Source: an uncultured Armatimonadota bacterium (GTDB taxonomy: Bacteria > Armatimonadota > Fimbriimonadia > Fimbriimonadales > Fimbriimonadaceae). Taken from it: a DNA stretch of 64,000 bases. Positions 42,941 to 50,823 of the stretch are shown in pieces. The stretch is from the NCBI GenBank assembly GCA_903904815.1, contig CAIVDU010000010.1, forward strand, positions 1-64,000, given 5' to 3'. A program made the position numbers and the translations under genes. The notes below the pieces were generated by a model, which was not told the origin of the DNA, did not search any database, and worked only from the letters and a program-made list of their open reading frames with translations. The first letter of the stretch is position 1. Each line of letters opens with the position of its first letter.

Positions 42941-43799
42941 GGGAGACCTCGGCCGGAATCACGCACTCTGGCTGAACCATATCTCCATGAACGCGCGCTA
43001 CGCTGAATACGTTGCCGTTTGGATCGAGTAGACCCACAGAAATGGCTCCATCCGGGGCGTTTACCGCGACGGCGCGCCCCTCGCGTAGGCTCTCTGTTTG
43101 GGATTCATCCAGCTGAATCAACGGCATGGGAGGCAAGGCGTCCCTCAAGGTGATCAGGTCTTCCTTACGCACTTCGTTCAGATCAAACCCTTGCTCGATC
43201 GTGAACCGACCTACTCTCGTCCGGATGAGTCCGCTCAGATAGGCGCCAGACCCAAGCGCTGTCCCGAGGTCATGGGCAAGCGAACGGATGTAGGTGCCGC
43301 CGGAGCAGATGATCCTCGCTTTGCAAGTGGTGGAGGTCGACTCGAGGATTTCAAATTCGGAAATATGCACCGTGCGGGGATCCCGACGAATTTCCTGACC
43401 TTGCCTCGCATAGCTGTACAGCGGTTTACCGCCCACTTTGATGGCGGAATACATCGGGGGAAGCTGTTGAATCAGGCCACGGAACTCAGGCAGGTGAGCC
43501 TGGATCGCACCGAGCAGATCGCCCGGAATCGCGCCTTCGGAAGCAGTTTCGCCCTCCGCATCGTAGGTCGTAGTGGCTCGCCCGAAGGTGATGTCAGCCA
43601 CATACTCTTTGGGCTCCAGGGGAAGATACTGAAGGAACCGCGTCGCAGGCCCCACCGCCACCACCAAGAGCCCGGTCGCCATCGGGTCGAGTGTTCCCGC
43701 ATGTCCGACACGCTTGGTCGAGAATCGACGCCTTATGTCGTTTACGACGTCATGCGACGTCAGGCCAAAGGGTTTCCGGATCAGCAGGATGCCAAGCAA
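42927..43799 (-). CDS. truB: tRNA pseudouridine(55) synthase
   Basis: 290 residues. LLIRKPFGLTSHDVV starts the catalytic domain, and GHAGTLDPMATG has the catalytic Asp. GRATTTYDAEGE and RIICSGGTYIRSLAHDLG are further TruB motifs. It makes pseudouridine 55 in the tRNA T-loop. I prefer TTG 43799, which lies inside the end of nrnA and has GAGAGG about 8 nt upstream; longer forms add 20 Arg-rich residues not seen in the family. Confidence 0.94.
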   Translation of the reverse strand: MLGILLIRKPFGLTSHDVVNDIRRRFSTKRVGHAGTLDPMATGLLVVAVGPATRFLQYLPLEPKEYVADITFGRATTTYDAEGETASEGAIPGDLLGAIQAHLPEFRGLIQQLPPMYSAIKVGGKPLYSYARQGQEIRRDPRTVHISEFEILESTSTTCKARIICSGGTYIRSLAHDLGTALGSGAYLSGLIRTRVGRFTIEQGFDLNEVRKEDLITLRDALPPMPLIQLDESQTESLREGRAVAVNAPDGAISVGLLDPNGNVFSVARVHGDMVQPECVIPAEVSHGAS

Positions 43800-44740
43800 C
43801 GCTTGAGCCTCTCCACGACGAGGTCTTCTGCCTCTTCGAGCGTGAGATCGAAAGTGCATCCAGCGGCGTTCTTGTGACCGCCACCGCCAAATTCTCGGGC
43901 GACCTCGGCAACGTCATATTGGCTCCTGGAGCGGAGTGAACATCGGATCCGGCCCGGCTTAGGCTCCCGGAATATTGCCGCGATTTGAACCGAGGTGATA
44001 AACAGCATTTCGTTGACGAAGCCTTCGGTGTCTTCGTCGGTTGCCTTTGCGAAGTCAAAGTCTCGAATGCTGAGCGCGCTCCAGGCCAACTGGTCGTTAC
44101 AGGCGAGCTGCATGGTTTCCAGCGTGTGCCCCAGTAGTCTTGCCGCCGAAAGTTGCTTGCTCTGGAAGATCTCTTCGTTCACTTGGGTCAAGTCGCCACC
44201 TTTTTCAAGGAGCAGGGAAGACACAGCCAACGACTCCGGGTTGGTATTACGGAAGCGGAAGGATCCGGTGTCGGTCACGATCCCGGTGAGCAGACAGGTC
44301 GCCATTTCCGGGGTGATTTTTGCTCCAACTGCCTCTAGCAGTTGGGCAAGGATGACCGCTGTCGCAGCGGCGGACGTTTCGACGATTCGCAGGTTTCCGG
44401 GCGCCTCGTGGGGGACGTGATGGTCGATCACGATGAGTCGCGGGCATTCCGAAAAATAGGGCTCCGTGCTGCCGAGGCGATCTAACGAGTCTAGGTCAAG
44501 CATGATCGCCAGATCGTGCTTCTCGCCCTTAGGGTGCTGCCGAATGCGCTTGACCCCGGGGAGAAACTGGAGATTCTTCGGCGCTGGGTGATGGCACAGG
44601 ACTTCATTATCGATGCCGATAGAGTCGAGGTACAGAGACATCGCGAGCGCGCTTCCGAGAGCGTCTCCGTCTGGATTTAGGTGGGTGCCGATGAGCACCG
44701 ACGAAGCATTCGCCAGTTCCCCACGGAAGCCTTGTATCAT
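43781..44740 (-). CDS. nrnA: DHH-family bifunctional oligoribonuclease/PAP phosphatase
   Basis: 319 residues. GTHLNPDGDALGSALA, DLDSLDRLG, VIDHHVPH (DHH motif), TGIVTDTGSFRF and the C-terminal DHHA1 motif GGGGHKNAAGC follow NrnA order. It degrades short RNA oligonucleotides and 3'-phosphoadenosine 5'-phosphate. nrnA followed by truB is a common pairing. ATG 44740 gives the usual spacing to the first motif; TTG 44758 is also possible. Confidence 0.93.
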   Translation of the reverse strand: MIQGFRGELANASSVLIGTHLNPDGDALGSALAMSLYLDSIGIDNEVLCHHPAPKNLQFLPGVKRIRQHPKGEKHDLAIMLDLDSLDRLGSTEPYFSECPRLIVIDHHVPHEAPGNLRIVETSAAATAVILAQLLEAVGAKITPEMATCLLTGIVTDTGSFRFRNTNPESLAVSSLLLEKGGDLTQVNEEIFQSKQLSAARLLGHTLETMQLACNDQLAWSALSIRDFDFAKATDEDTEGFVNEMLFITSVQIAAIFREPKPGRIRCSLRSRSQYDVAEVAREFGGGGHKNAAGCTFDLTLEEAEDLVVERLKRCLASC

Positions 44741-44851
44741 TTCAGACGTAATCGTCAACGTTTTCCGCCAAGCAAGGCATTGTAAGCCAAAGCCCCGTGA
44801 TTGTACTTCGTAGCGGTGAATTGGAGCGTATTAAAGCCTTTAAGCTGCTGA

Positions 44852-45280
44852 TCAGCCGTCAATCTTGGCAATTCTGAGAGAATGCCGACCACCATCGAAC
44901 GGCTCGGTGAGCCAAAGGTTTACGATGGACAGCGCAGTTGGGAGGTCCATCATCCGTTCACCTAGCGACAGGACGTTTGCATCGTTATGTCTTCTGCCGA
45001 GCTTCGCCGACTCAAGGTTCCAAGCGAGTGAGCACCGTACGCCTCTGACCCGATTGGCAACAATGGCTTCGCCGTTTCCGGAACCACCCAATACGATTCC
45101 TCGGTCGGCTTCCCCGTTTGCGACCGCTTCCGCAGCGGGGCGGATAAAGTCAGGATAGTCGCATGTCTCGGGCGTGTACGTGCCCTTGTCATCGACTTCG
45201 TGACCCTCGTTCCTGAGCATTTTGATGATTTCTTCCTTATAGGCGAAACCGGCATGATCCGACCCGATGGCGATGCGCAT
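44852..45280 (-). CDS. rpiB: ribose 5-phosphate isomerase B
   Basis: 142 residues. GSDHAGFAYKEEI is the RpiB N-terminus, DYPDF and GGSGNGEAIVANRVRGVRCSL form the active site (with Cys replaced by Ser in the usual GTGIGxS/C region) and RRHNDANVLSLGER is conserved. It interconverts ribose and ribulose 5-phosphate. Some RpiB relatives act on allose or galactose phosphates. CATAAT lies 6 nt before ATG, suggesting a near-leaderless start. Confidence 0.94.
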   Translation of the reverse strand: MRIAIGSDHAGFAYKEEIIKMLRNEGHEVDDKGTYTPETCDYPDFIRPAAEAVANGEADRGIVLGGSGNGEAIVANRVRGVRCSLAWNLESAKLGRRHNDANVLSLGERMMDLPTALSIVNLWLTEPFDGGRHSLRIAKIDG

Positions 45281-46029
45281 GGACAGATTATGGCTGCGAG
45301 AAACTCATTCAAGCCGGCATCAGGAGACTAGTGCTCCGCGCTGAATCAATTTCTGCACGCCACGCACCCCAAACTGAGCTAATCGAAGCCGCCTATGAAA
45401 ATCGATGGTGGCTTTGAACAACGCAACATTTCTCAGTCAGCAGATTTCTGAAGAGAATAGGTCGCGAATGAGTGCCTGCGCGCGAGCGACTGGGCATAAA
45501 GTTGGCGTCTGACCGGCAAGTGGGAAAAACATCAAGTAGACCGGACTGGCCTGTGCCGGAATCTGGACTTCAAAACACCGCACATTCACGGGGCTTATCC
45601 AGGCACTCATTTCGGGTCCTAACCCACTGGGCAGATATCAGCAAAATAACGCTCACGCTTACTAACACGCTAAATCCGCTCTCTATGTATATTATCTAAC
45701 GGCAGCACATATATAAACTCAATGCAGCAAGACCCAATCTCTCGTTTGTGCTGGCTTGACTAAGTCGATGCACTTGATCGTTCTACTAATACGGTTAAGG
45801 AGGTATGCGGCTAAGAAAAGCACAACTACGGGATGTGTATGCATCGAAGGTGCACAACTAACATCTGATGTAACATTGATACCAATCGTAATCATTTGAT
45901 GGCAATCCAATCTGTATAAAGACTTTATATCCCCTCCAGGGTGCCCTGAATGTATTTTAAGCAAAAAGAAGATTAATTCGTGGAACCCATTCGCGAGGCA
46001 TCTAGGTCAAAGCGCGATAGGTGTTACAC
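45281..46029. other. gene-free stretch, lower GC
   Basis: About 750 bp with no credible gene on either strand. Base composition is clearly more AT-rich in 45650-46000 than in the flanking operons. A strong AAGGAGGT at 45798 touches an ATG with zero spacing and opens only 18 codons, so it is not counted as a gene. The interval marks the switch from housekeeping genes to the envelope/polysaccharide region. Confidence 0.5.
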
Positions 46030-46079
46030 AGGCTAAATAAGTCGAGTCTCGAACTTTCGAGATAGATTCTATTTAGGCT
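46030..46079 (+). promoter_or_regulatory. nested inverted repeat before the acyltransferase ribosome site
   Basis: AGGCTAAATA (46030-46039) pairs with TATTTAGGCT (46070-46079) at 9 of 10 positions, enclosing TCTCGAA-CT-TTCGAGA (46047-46062), a perfect 7-bp inverted repeat. AAGGAG begins 2 nt after it and ATG lies at 46099. It may be an operator or a leader hairpin. Confidence 0.5.
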
Positions 46080-46098
46080 GAAGGAGTCTTCTCTCGCA

Positions 46099-47346
46099 AT
46101 GGCAGTGATCGAACCACAAATCTTGGCAGTTGAGTCTAGTGAGAGGGGTGCGGTTCCAAGACCGCACTTAGCATTTCTTGACGGAATACGTGGACTAACA
46201 GCTCTATATGTTGTGTTAGGTCACACTCTCCTCCACTTTCCAGACGCATCAAAGCTCTCACAACCCGCTCGATGGGCAACAGCCTTATTGCGCTACCCGC
46301 ATTCAGCTGTGTGCGTCTTCATTGTTCTGTCTGGATTCTGCTTGATGCTTCCAATTGCAAATGTAGGCGAACTTAGAGGAGGAATTCTCAAGTTTATTCA
46401 GCGAAGGGGTCATCGGTTGCTTCCTCCTTACTACATTGCCTTTATCCTTTCCTTATGTCTTGCTCTCGCCTATCCTTTGAGTGGTAAGTCTCTCGTGGTG
46501 CCTGGATCCACAGGTGTGTCTTCTTTGTTGATAGACGAATCGACGGCTCGCAACATCTCTCCCATCGCGAAGATCGGTTCTCACCTACTTTTGCTCCACA
46601 ACTTAAACTCGGGTACGGCTACCTCAATTAATTCACCCATGTGGAGCGTGGCGACCGAATGGCAGATCTACTTCTGTTTTGCCATAATCTTAATCCCATT
46701 GTCTCGCAAAGTTGGAACAGCTATCCTAGTGCCGCTGGGAATACTAATTGGTGTTGCTCCTACACTTGTCTTGCATGGCTCCTGGGATCAGCGTATAGCT
46801 TGCTTTTGGATGATCGGTCTATTCGCCATGGGAATGGTTGCCGCCGAGGCTTGGGTGCGGGGAAGGCTGTTAATCGGGAAGATATCCGTCAGTCCCACAG
46901 CCTTTGGGTGGATCACGTCAATTTTCACTGCTGCTTTTTTGGCTGAGTCCGAGGTAGCTGGCGACCATCTTTTTAGGGGAACCTGGCTCTGGGTAGGAGA
47001 TGTCACGATCGGTCTGGCTTCGACGTTTTTCATTCTGTGGTGCGCTTTTGGGCCGAAGTTTTCGAGCGTCGTCCGCTGGCCACTCCAGATATTTGAACAC
47101 CGGTGGGTCGTTGGTCTTGGGTTATTTAGCTACAGCATATATCTGGTCCACAGACCACTCCAGGCGCGAGTCTTTGACCTAATGCAGTCCAGACTGTCGC
47201 TCTCCGCTGACACTGAGTTCTGGATTATGATTGTGGTTGTAGCCCCGATTCTAGTAGGCATTGCCTATTTGTTCCATACTGTTGCTGAACGCCCGTTCTT
47301 GAATACCCGTGTCCGTTTGGCTCCAAAGACTGCATACCTGGCCTAA
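46099..47346 (+). CDS. acyltransferase family 3 (OafA/YrhL-like) membrane protein
   Basis: 415 residues with about ten membrane helices. FLDGIRGLTALYVVLGH gives the catalytic His motif near residue 42, and VFIVLSGFCLML, RRGHRLLPPYY and SPMWSVATEWQIYF are further family motifs. These proteins O-acetylate or otherwise acylate exported sugars and lipids. AAGGAG stands 12 nt before the ATG. The gene is isolated between two gene-free stretches, at the start of the envelope region. Confidence 0.92.
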   Translation: MAVIEPQILAVESSERGAVPRPHLAFLDGIRGLTALYVVLGHTLLHFPDASKLSQPARWATALLRYPHSAVCVFIVLSGFCLMLPIANVGELRGGILKFIQRRGHRLLPPYYIAFILSLCLALAYPLSGKSLVVPGSTGVSSLLIDESTARNISPIAKIGSHLLLLHNLNSGTATSINSPMWSVATEWQIYFCFAIILIPLSRKVGTAILVPLGILIGVAPTLVLHGSWDQRIACFWMIGLFAMGMVAAEAWVRGRLLIGKISVSPTAFGWITSIFTAAFLAESEVAGDHLFRGTWLWVGDVTIGLASTFFILWCAFGPKFSSVVRWPLQIFEHRWVVGLGLFSYSIYLVHRPLQARVFDLMQSRLSLSADTEFWIMIVVVAPILVGIAYLFHTVAERPFLNTRVRLAPKTAYLA

Positions 47347-47648
47347 AGCCTTTATGGTTGTTGGGTAGGGTTCAGAGATGAGGTATTGGCACCTGCTCTT
47401 CCTTTTTTTTGACCGGACTAATGCTCACAAAAGCTGCCCTAGTAATAGGTCTTGTTAGAGAACCTTCGTTGGAAGGGTTTTGAAATATATTGCTTGGTCA
47501 AACCCGCGATGACTATATCACAGCTTTATCTGTGATTCGTGTTTTGGTGTAGAACAGCGGAAGTCACAAATAAATAAGGGCCGCTGAGAACCTAGTTTAT
47601 GACGCGATGTGCCTTTGCCTGCTTTCCATTGCCCGGGAACACATGATC
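47347..47648. other. gene-free stretch
   Basis: About 300 bp without a credible gene. It contains an ATCACAG/CTGTGAT inverted repeat near 47518-47537 and a run of nine Ts near 47401-47409. Nothing else is recognised. Confidence 0.4.
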
Positions 47649-49082
47649 CTATTCGTGGTGATGTTCTAGTGGAGTTCTAAGAACTGGAAGGCGTGAGGTT
47701 AAGCTACTCATCAGGATGTTTTCTGGGTCGATCAGTCGCTTTAGCCGCCAAAACTCCTTTAGTGTTGAGTCTCCTAAGTATTGCTGGAAGTCTTCCGGGC
47801 GAAGAGTGCTATCCTTGGCCAGATAGAATCGGCCTCCTGCGGCAAGCACAATGTCGTTCATACGGTGGCACAGCAACTCCAATTCGTCCCAACGAGCTTT
47901 TGTTACCTTAAAGTCCATTGCCAGCGAATATCCGTCTACCGCGTGGCTGAAGAGGAAAGAGTCTGGTCGATGACGTTTTAGTACCCCCAAGAACGACTCC
48001 AGTTTTGACTCTTGTTGAAGCTTGATCTGCTCTGAAAACACCCGTTTCGCATGCTCCTTCGGCACGAAGCTTTGATATTGGATGAATCCATCCGGAAGAT
48101 AGGCGTTCCGCCAGTTGGGGACATAGTCCAGCAGGAAGGAGAAGGCGACAAGGCTTTGAGTGTGAAACTTGCCGTTATCGAGCAGTCGACCTGCACGGTC
48201 CTTCGCCCAATTCAGCAGTCTCATTCCCGTCCGGTTACACAAGAGCTTGAGGACGCGCCAGACAAGGGACTTAGGGAAAATGCCCATGATCATGTCGGGA
48301 AGATCTTGGCGACTGACCCACAACGAACGGCGATCGATTGACTCGCCATTTTCGTACCAGGCGGCGTGGAACTGTCCTCGCCCAGCTTCCGTTCCCTTTG
48401 CGAAGCAATCGACCCATGAGACCATATAGTCCGCTTCAGTCTCATGTTCCTCGAATAGTTCGAACTGTTCATCCCAATTCGCTGGCGACACCGCGAGAAC
48501 CTTCAGGTTTCCGCTCTCCAACTTCTTCATTTGGAGCTTGACGCGTACGATCACTCCGAACATTCCGAATCCGCTAATCACCGCGGGGAACAACGGGTCG
48601 GTCGGTAAAAGAGTAAGTTTTTCCCCGGTCGGCGTTACGATTTCGAGATCGAGGACATGCTCGCCTAGTGTGCCAACCCTAAAGTTATTCTTGCCATGGA
48701 TATTCATGGCAAGGGCGCCCGCAAGGGTGGGGTACATCGTTCCGCTCACGACGGGCGGCCACCAACCGTCCTCAATGGTGTGCCGCCAGAGCGTTTCGAT
48801 CGTGGCGCCGGCTTCGCAATCGATGATTCCGGACTGAGCGTCCCAACTAAGGATGCGGTTCATGCGCCCGATTTCGAGAACGTAGGCTTCTGGGTAGATC
48901 GCTTGATCACCGTAGCTTCTGCCTGCTCCGCGAAGGGTCACGTTCCGACCGTCCCGTCGTGCCTCATGGAAGACATTTATGACCTCCTCGACGGAACCTG
49001 GCCGGAAGATGTAGCCGTCTGCGAAAGTCCGTTGGCCATATCCACTTAACCGAGCGACCCGGTCTCCGATCGCACGGTTCAT
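47649..49082 (-). CDS. DprE1-like decaprenylphosphoryl-ribose oxidase
   Basis: 477 residues. FAD-binding VAO/PCMH domain: LRGAGRSYGDQA near 50, MNIHGKNNFRVGTLGEHV near 126, where H129 matches the FAD-contacting His of mycobacterial DprE1, and a C-terminal substrate domain ending FWRLKRLIDPENIL. It should oxidise polyprenyl-phospho-ribose to the 2-keto form. It overlaps the reductase stop by 4 bp (ATGA). The UbiA-reductase-oxidase order equals the mycobacterial DPA pathway. It lies far from Actinobacteria in gene context. Confidence 0.88.
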   Translation of the reverse strand: MNRAIGDRVARLSGYGQRTFADGYIFRPGSVEEVINVFHEARRDGRNVTLRGAGRSYGDQAIYPEAYVLEIGRMNRILSWDAQSGIIDCEAGATIETLWRHTIEDGWWPPVVSGTMYPTLAGALAMNIHGKNNFRVGTLGEHVLDLEIVTPTGEKLTLLPTDPLFPAVISGFGMFGVIVRVKLQMKKLESGNLKVLAVSPANWDEQFELFEEHETEADYMVSWVDCFAKGTEAGRGQFHAAWYENGESIDRRSLWVSRQDLPDMIMGIFPKSLVWRVLKLLCNRTGMRLLNWAKDRAGRLLDNGKFHTQSLVAFSFLLDYVPNWRNAYLPDGFIQYQSFVPKEHAKRVFSEQIKLQQESKLESFLGVLKRHRPDSFLFSHAVDGYSLAMDFKVTKARWDELELLCHRMNDIVLAAGGRFYLAKDSTLRPEDFQQYLGDSTLKEFWRLKRLIDPENILMSSLTSRLPVLRTPLEHHHE

Positions 49083-49804
49083 ACCGATAGCCTTCTAAAG
49101 ATGGGAGAAGGAATTCGCTTAATGATGAAAAACGCGAACCGGTGTTTTGCCGAAAGGTAATGTTCGCCGCCTCGGTCAGCGAGAATCAGCGTCCTTCTAG
49201 CTGCCTCAGAAGCAGTCATTGCTCCTTTGAGTCCAAGGTGCTGGGTCATCTCGGTTTGGACCGGACCAGGCTTAATCGTCGTGACCTTAACTCCTCTTTT
49301 CGCAAGTCGGTTTCGCAGTGCCTCTAGATACGTAGCGAGTGCCGCTTTTGAGGTGTTGTATACGGGCTGCCCACTTCGCCCGCGATCGCCCGCGACACTT
49401 CCGATCCCGACGATTGTTCCATGACCCGTCTTGTCGAATCGAGATGCTGCTTCGTTGAGCCATGCAATCGCGCCGATGAGGTTTGTTTGGACGATCTCAA
49501 GATCTTTCTCAGTATCGAACTCATGCGGGCCAACCGGGGGCATGACCCCAGCCGCGTAAATCACGAGATCAAGCCCGCCTAGGTTGTGACAGATTTTGGC
49601 GAACACTTCAGGAATGGCGTCCGTCTCTTGGACGTCGTGGACGACCGGTTGCAACTGACCGGGAAACTCATCGGCAAGAGTTTGGAGCTTGTCTTTCCTC
49701 CGGGCGACGGCGGCTACTGTCCATCCGCTTTGGATCAGTTGCCGTGATATCTCTCGACCAATACCCGAGGATGCTCCAACGACGAGTGCTCTTTTTTTGC
49801 TCAA
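49079..49804 (-). CDS. DprE2-like short-chain dehydrogenase
   Basis: 241 residues, SDR family. GASSGIGREI is the NAD(P)-binding motif (10-19), VGIGSVAG and YNTSKAALA hold the catalytic Ser, Tyr and Lys. It should reduce the 2-keto intermediate, giving polyprenyl-phospho-arabinose, the epimerisation product. Both ends overlap their neighbours by 4 bp, so the three genes are translationally coupled. A general SDR role cannot be excluded but the context is specific. Confidence 0.88.
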   Translation of the reverse strand: MSKKRALVVGASSGIGREISRQLIQSGWTVAAVARRKDKLQTLADEFPGQLQPVVHDVQETDAIPEVFAKICHNLGGLDLVIYAAGVMPPVGPHEFDTEKDLEIVQTNLIGAIAWLNEAASRFDKTGHGTIVGIGSVAGDRGRSGQPVYNTSKAALATYLEALRNRLAKRGVKVTTIKPGPVQTEMTQHLGLKGAMTASEAARRTLILADRGGEHYLSAKHRFAFFIIKRIPSPIFRRLSV

Positions 49805-50700
49805 CGTAATGCCCCGGCAGATTCCAGGAAGGGAATTCTCAGTCCGCTTAACGCTACCAGGGCGGTGACGACAAACCCAACCACGCTGAATATGAGATGA
49901 GGGTCGCGGAATACAAGGTTTTCTGGCTCACCTCCCTCATCGCGGCCGAGTAGAAGGAACACATAGCGGTAGATACCGTAAAAGACGAAGCCGGATGTGA
50001 GGATTAGGGATGGGAACTGCCTGGCAGTGGGGCTTTCGACGCTGTAGATGCCGTAGCTCATGACGGCGCTGGCGGCGGCGATGAGCAGGAATGCCTCAAG
50101 AGTTTGCTTGTTATATCCGGCAAGGGACTCGCGGCTGCGAGCTCGATCATCTCCTTGAACCAACCATTCGTGCCTACGTTTTCCGAATCCGAGCATCAGG
50201 GCGAGCGCACCCGTACAGAACAGCAGCCACCCGGAAATCAACACGTTTATGGCGGCCGCGCCCAGGGCAGCGCGAAGGACAAACCCGAAGCTAAGGCAGA
50301 ACACGTCGGCGACCGGCTGCCGTTTGAGCCCGACATTGTAGGCAATCTGAATGAGGATGTAGGTCGCGATGATCCCGAAAGATGCAGTTCCGAGCCCGGC
50401 GGCCAATCCGACTCCGAGGGCGGCGCAGAAAACAAGCAAAACAGCCGCCGTGGTTCGACTGACTTGGCCACTCGCAATCGGCCTCAGCTTCTTCGTGGGG
50501 TGGAGTCGATCCCTTTCTGCATCACAAAGGTCATTGAATACGTAAACCGCCGATGACACGAGAGCCATGGCCGCGAAGGCAATCAGAGCGAGTTCTGACT
50601 TTGTCCCGCTCGTATATCCACGACCAAACAGGAGAGCCGCAAAGACTAAGAAGCCTTTGGTCCACTGTTTTGGACGAAGCAATCGGAGGATTGGGGGCAT
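49801..50700 (-). CDS. UbiA-family polyprenyl-phosphate phosphoribosyltransferase
   Basis: 299 residues with about eight membrane helices. VFNDLCDAERD (N56, D57, D60, D64) is the metal-binding NDxxDxxxD motif, followed by HPTKKLRPIASG; the second aspartate region is LKRQPVADVFCL. This form matches the DPPR synthase branch (Rv3806c-like), which transfers phosphoribose from PRPP to a polyprenyl phosphate. First gene of the DPA-type operon. A DPPR phosphatase is not seen nearby. It is divergent from glmS by 123 bp. Confidence 0.88.
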   Translation of the reverse strand: MPPILRLLRPKQWTKGFLVFAALLFGRGYTSGTKSELALIAFAAMALVSSAVYVFNDLCDAERDRLHPTKKLRPIASGQVSRTTAAVLLVFCAALGVGLAAGLGTASFGIIATYILIQIAYNVGLKRQPVADVFCLSFGFVLRAALGAAAINVLISGWLLFCTGALALMLGFGKRRHEWLVQGDDRARSRESLAGYNKQTLEAFLLIAAASAVMSYGIYSVESPTARQFPSLILTSGFVFYGIYRYVFLLLGRDEGGEPENLVFRDPHLIFSVVGFVVTALVALSGLRIPFLESAGALR

Positions 50701-50810
50701 GGAGTGCTCTGCGGGACTACGCGATTCACGTTACCGGGATCGATACCTCAAACAATGCTTAATGCCCATTTGGTTCCACCGTCTAAATGGGTGGCTCGGT
50801 CCCAGGGAAG

Positions 50811-50816
50811 TATAAT
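50811..50816 (+). promoter_or_regulatory. TATAAT -10 box of leaderless glmS
   Basis: A consensus TATAAT lies 7 nt before GTG 50824, and no Shine-Dalgarno is present. No clear -35 was found. The transcript should begin at or within a base or two of the start codon. Confidence 0.65.
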
Positions 50817-50823
50817 CTGTCTC

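Noticed and set aside
45798-45861. AAGGAGGT followed at once by ATG and 18 codons
   Set aside because: Zero spacing between the ribosome site and the start codon, and the frame is too short to support.
50704-50823. 40-codon N-terminal extension of glmS
   Set aside because: The catalytic Cys must follow the initiator directly, which fixes the start at GTG 50824.
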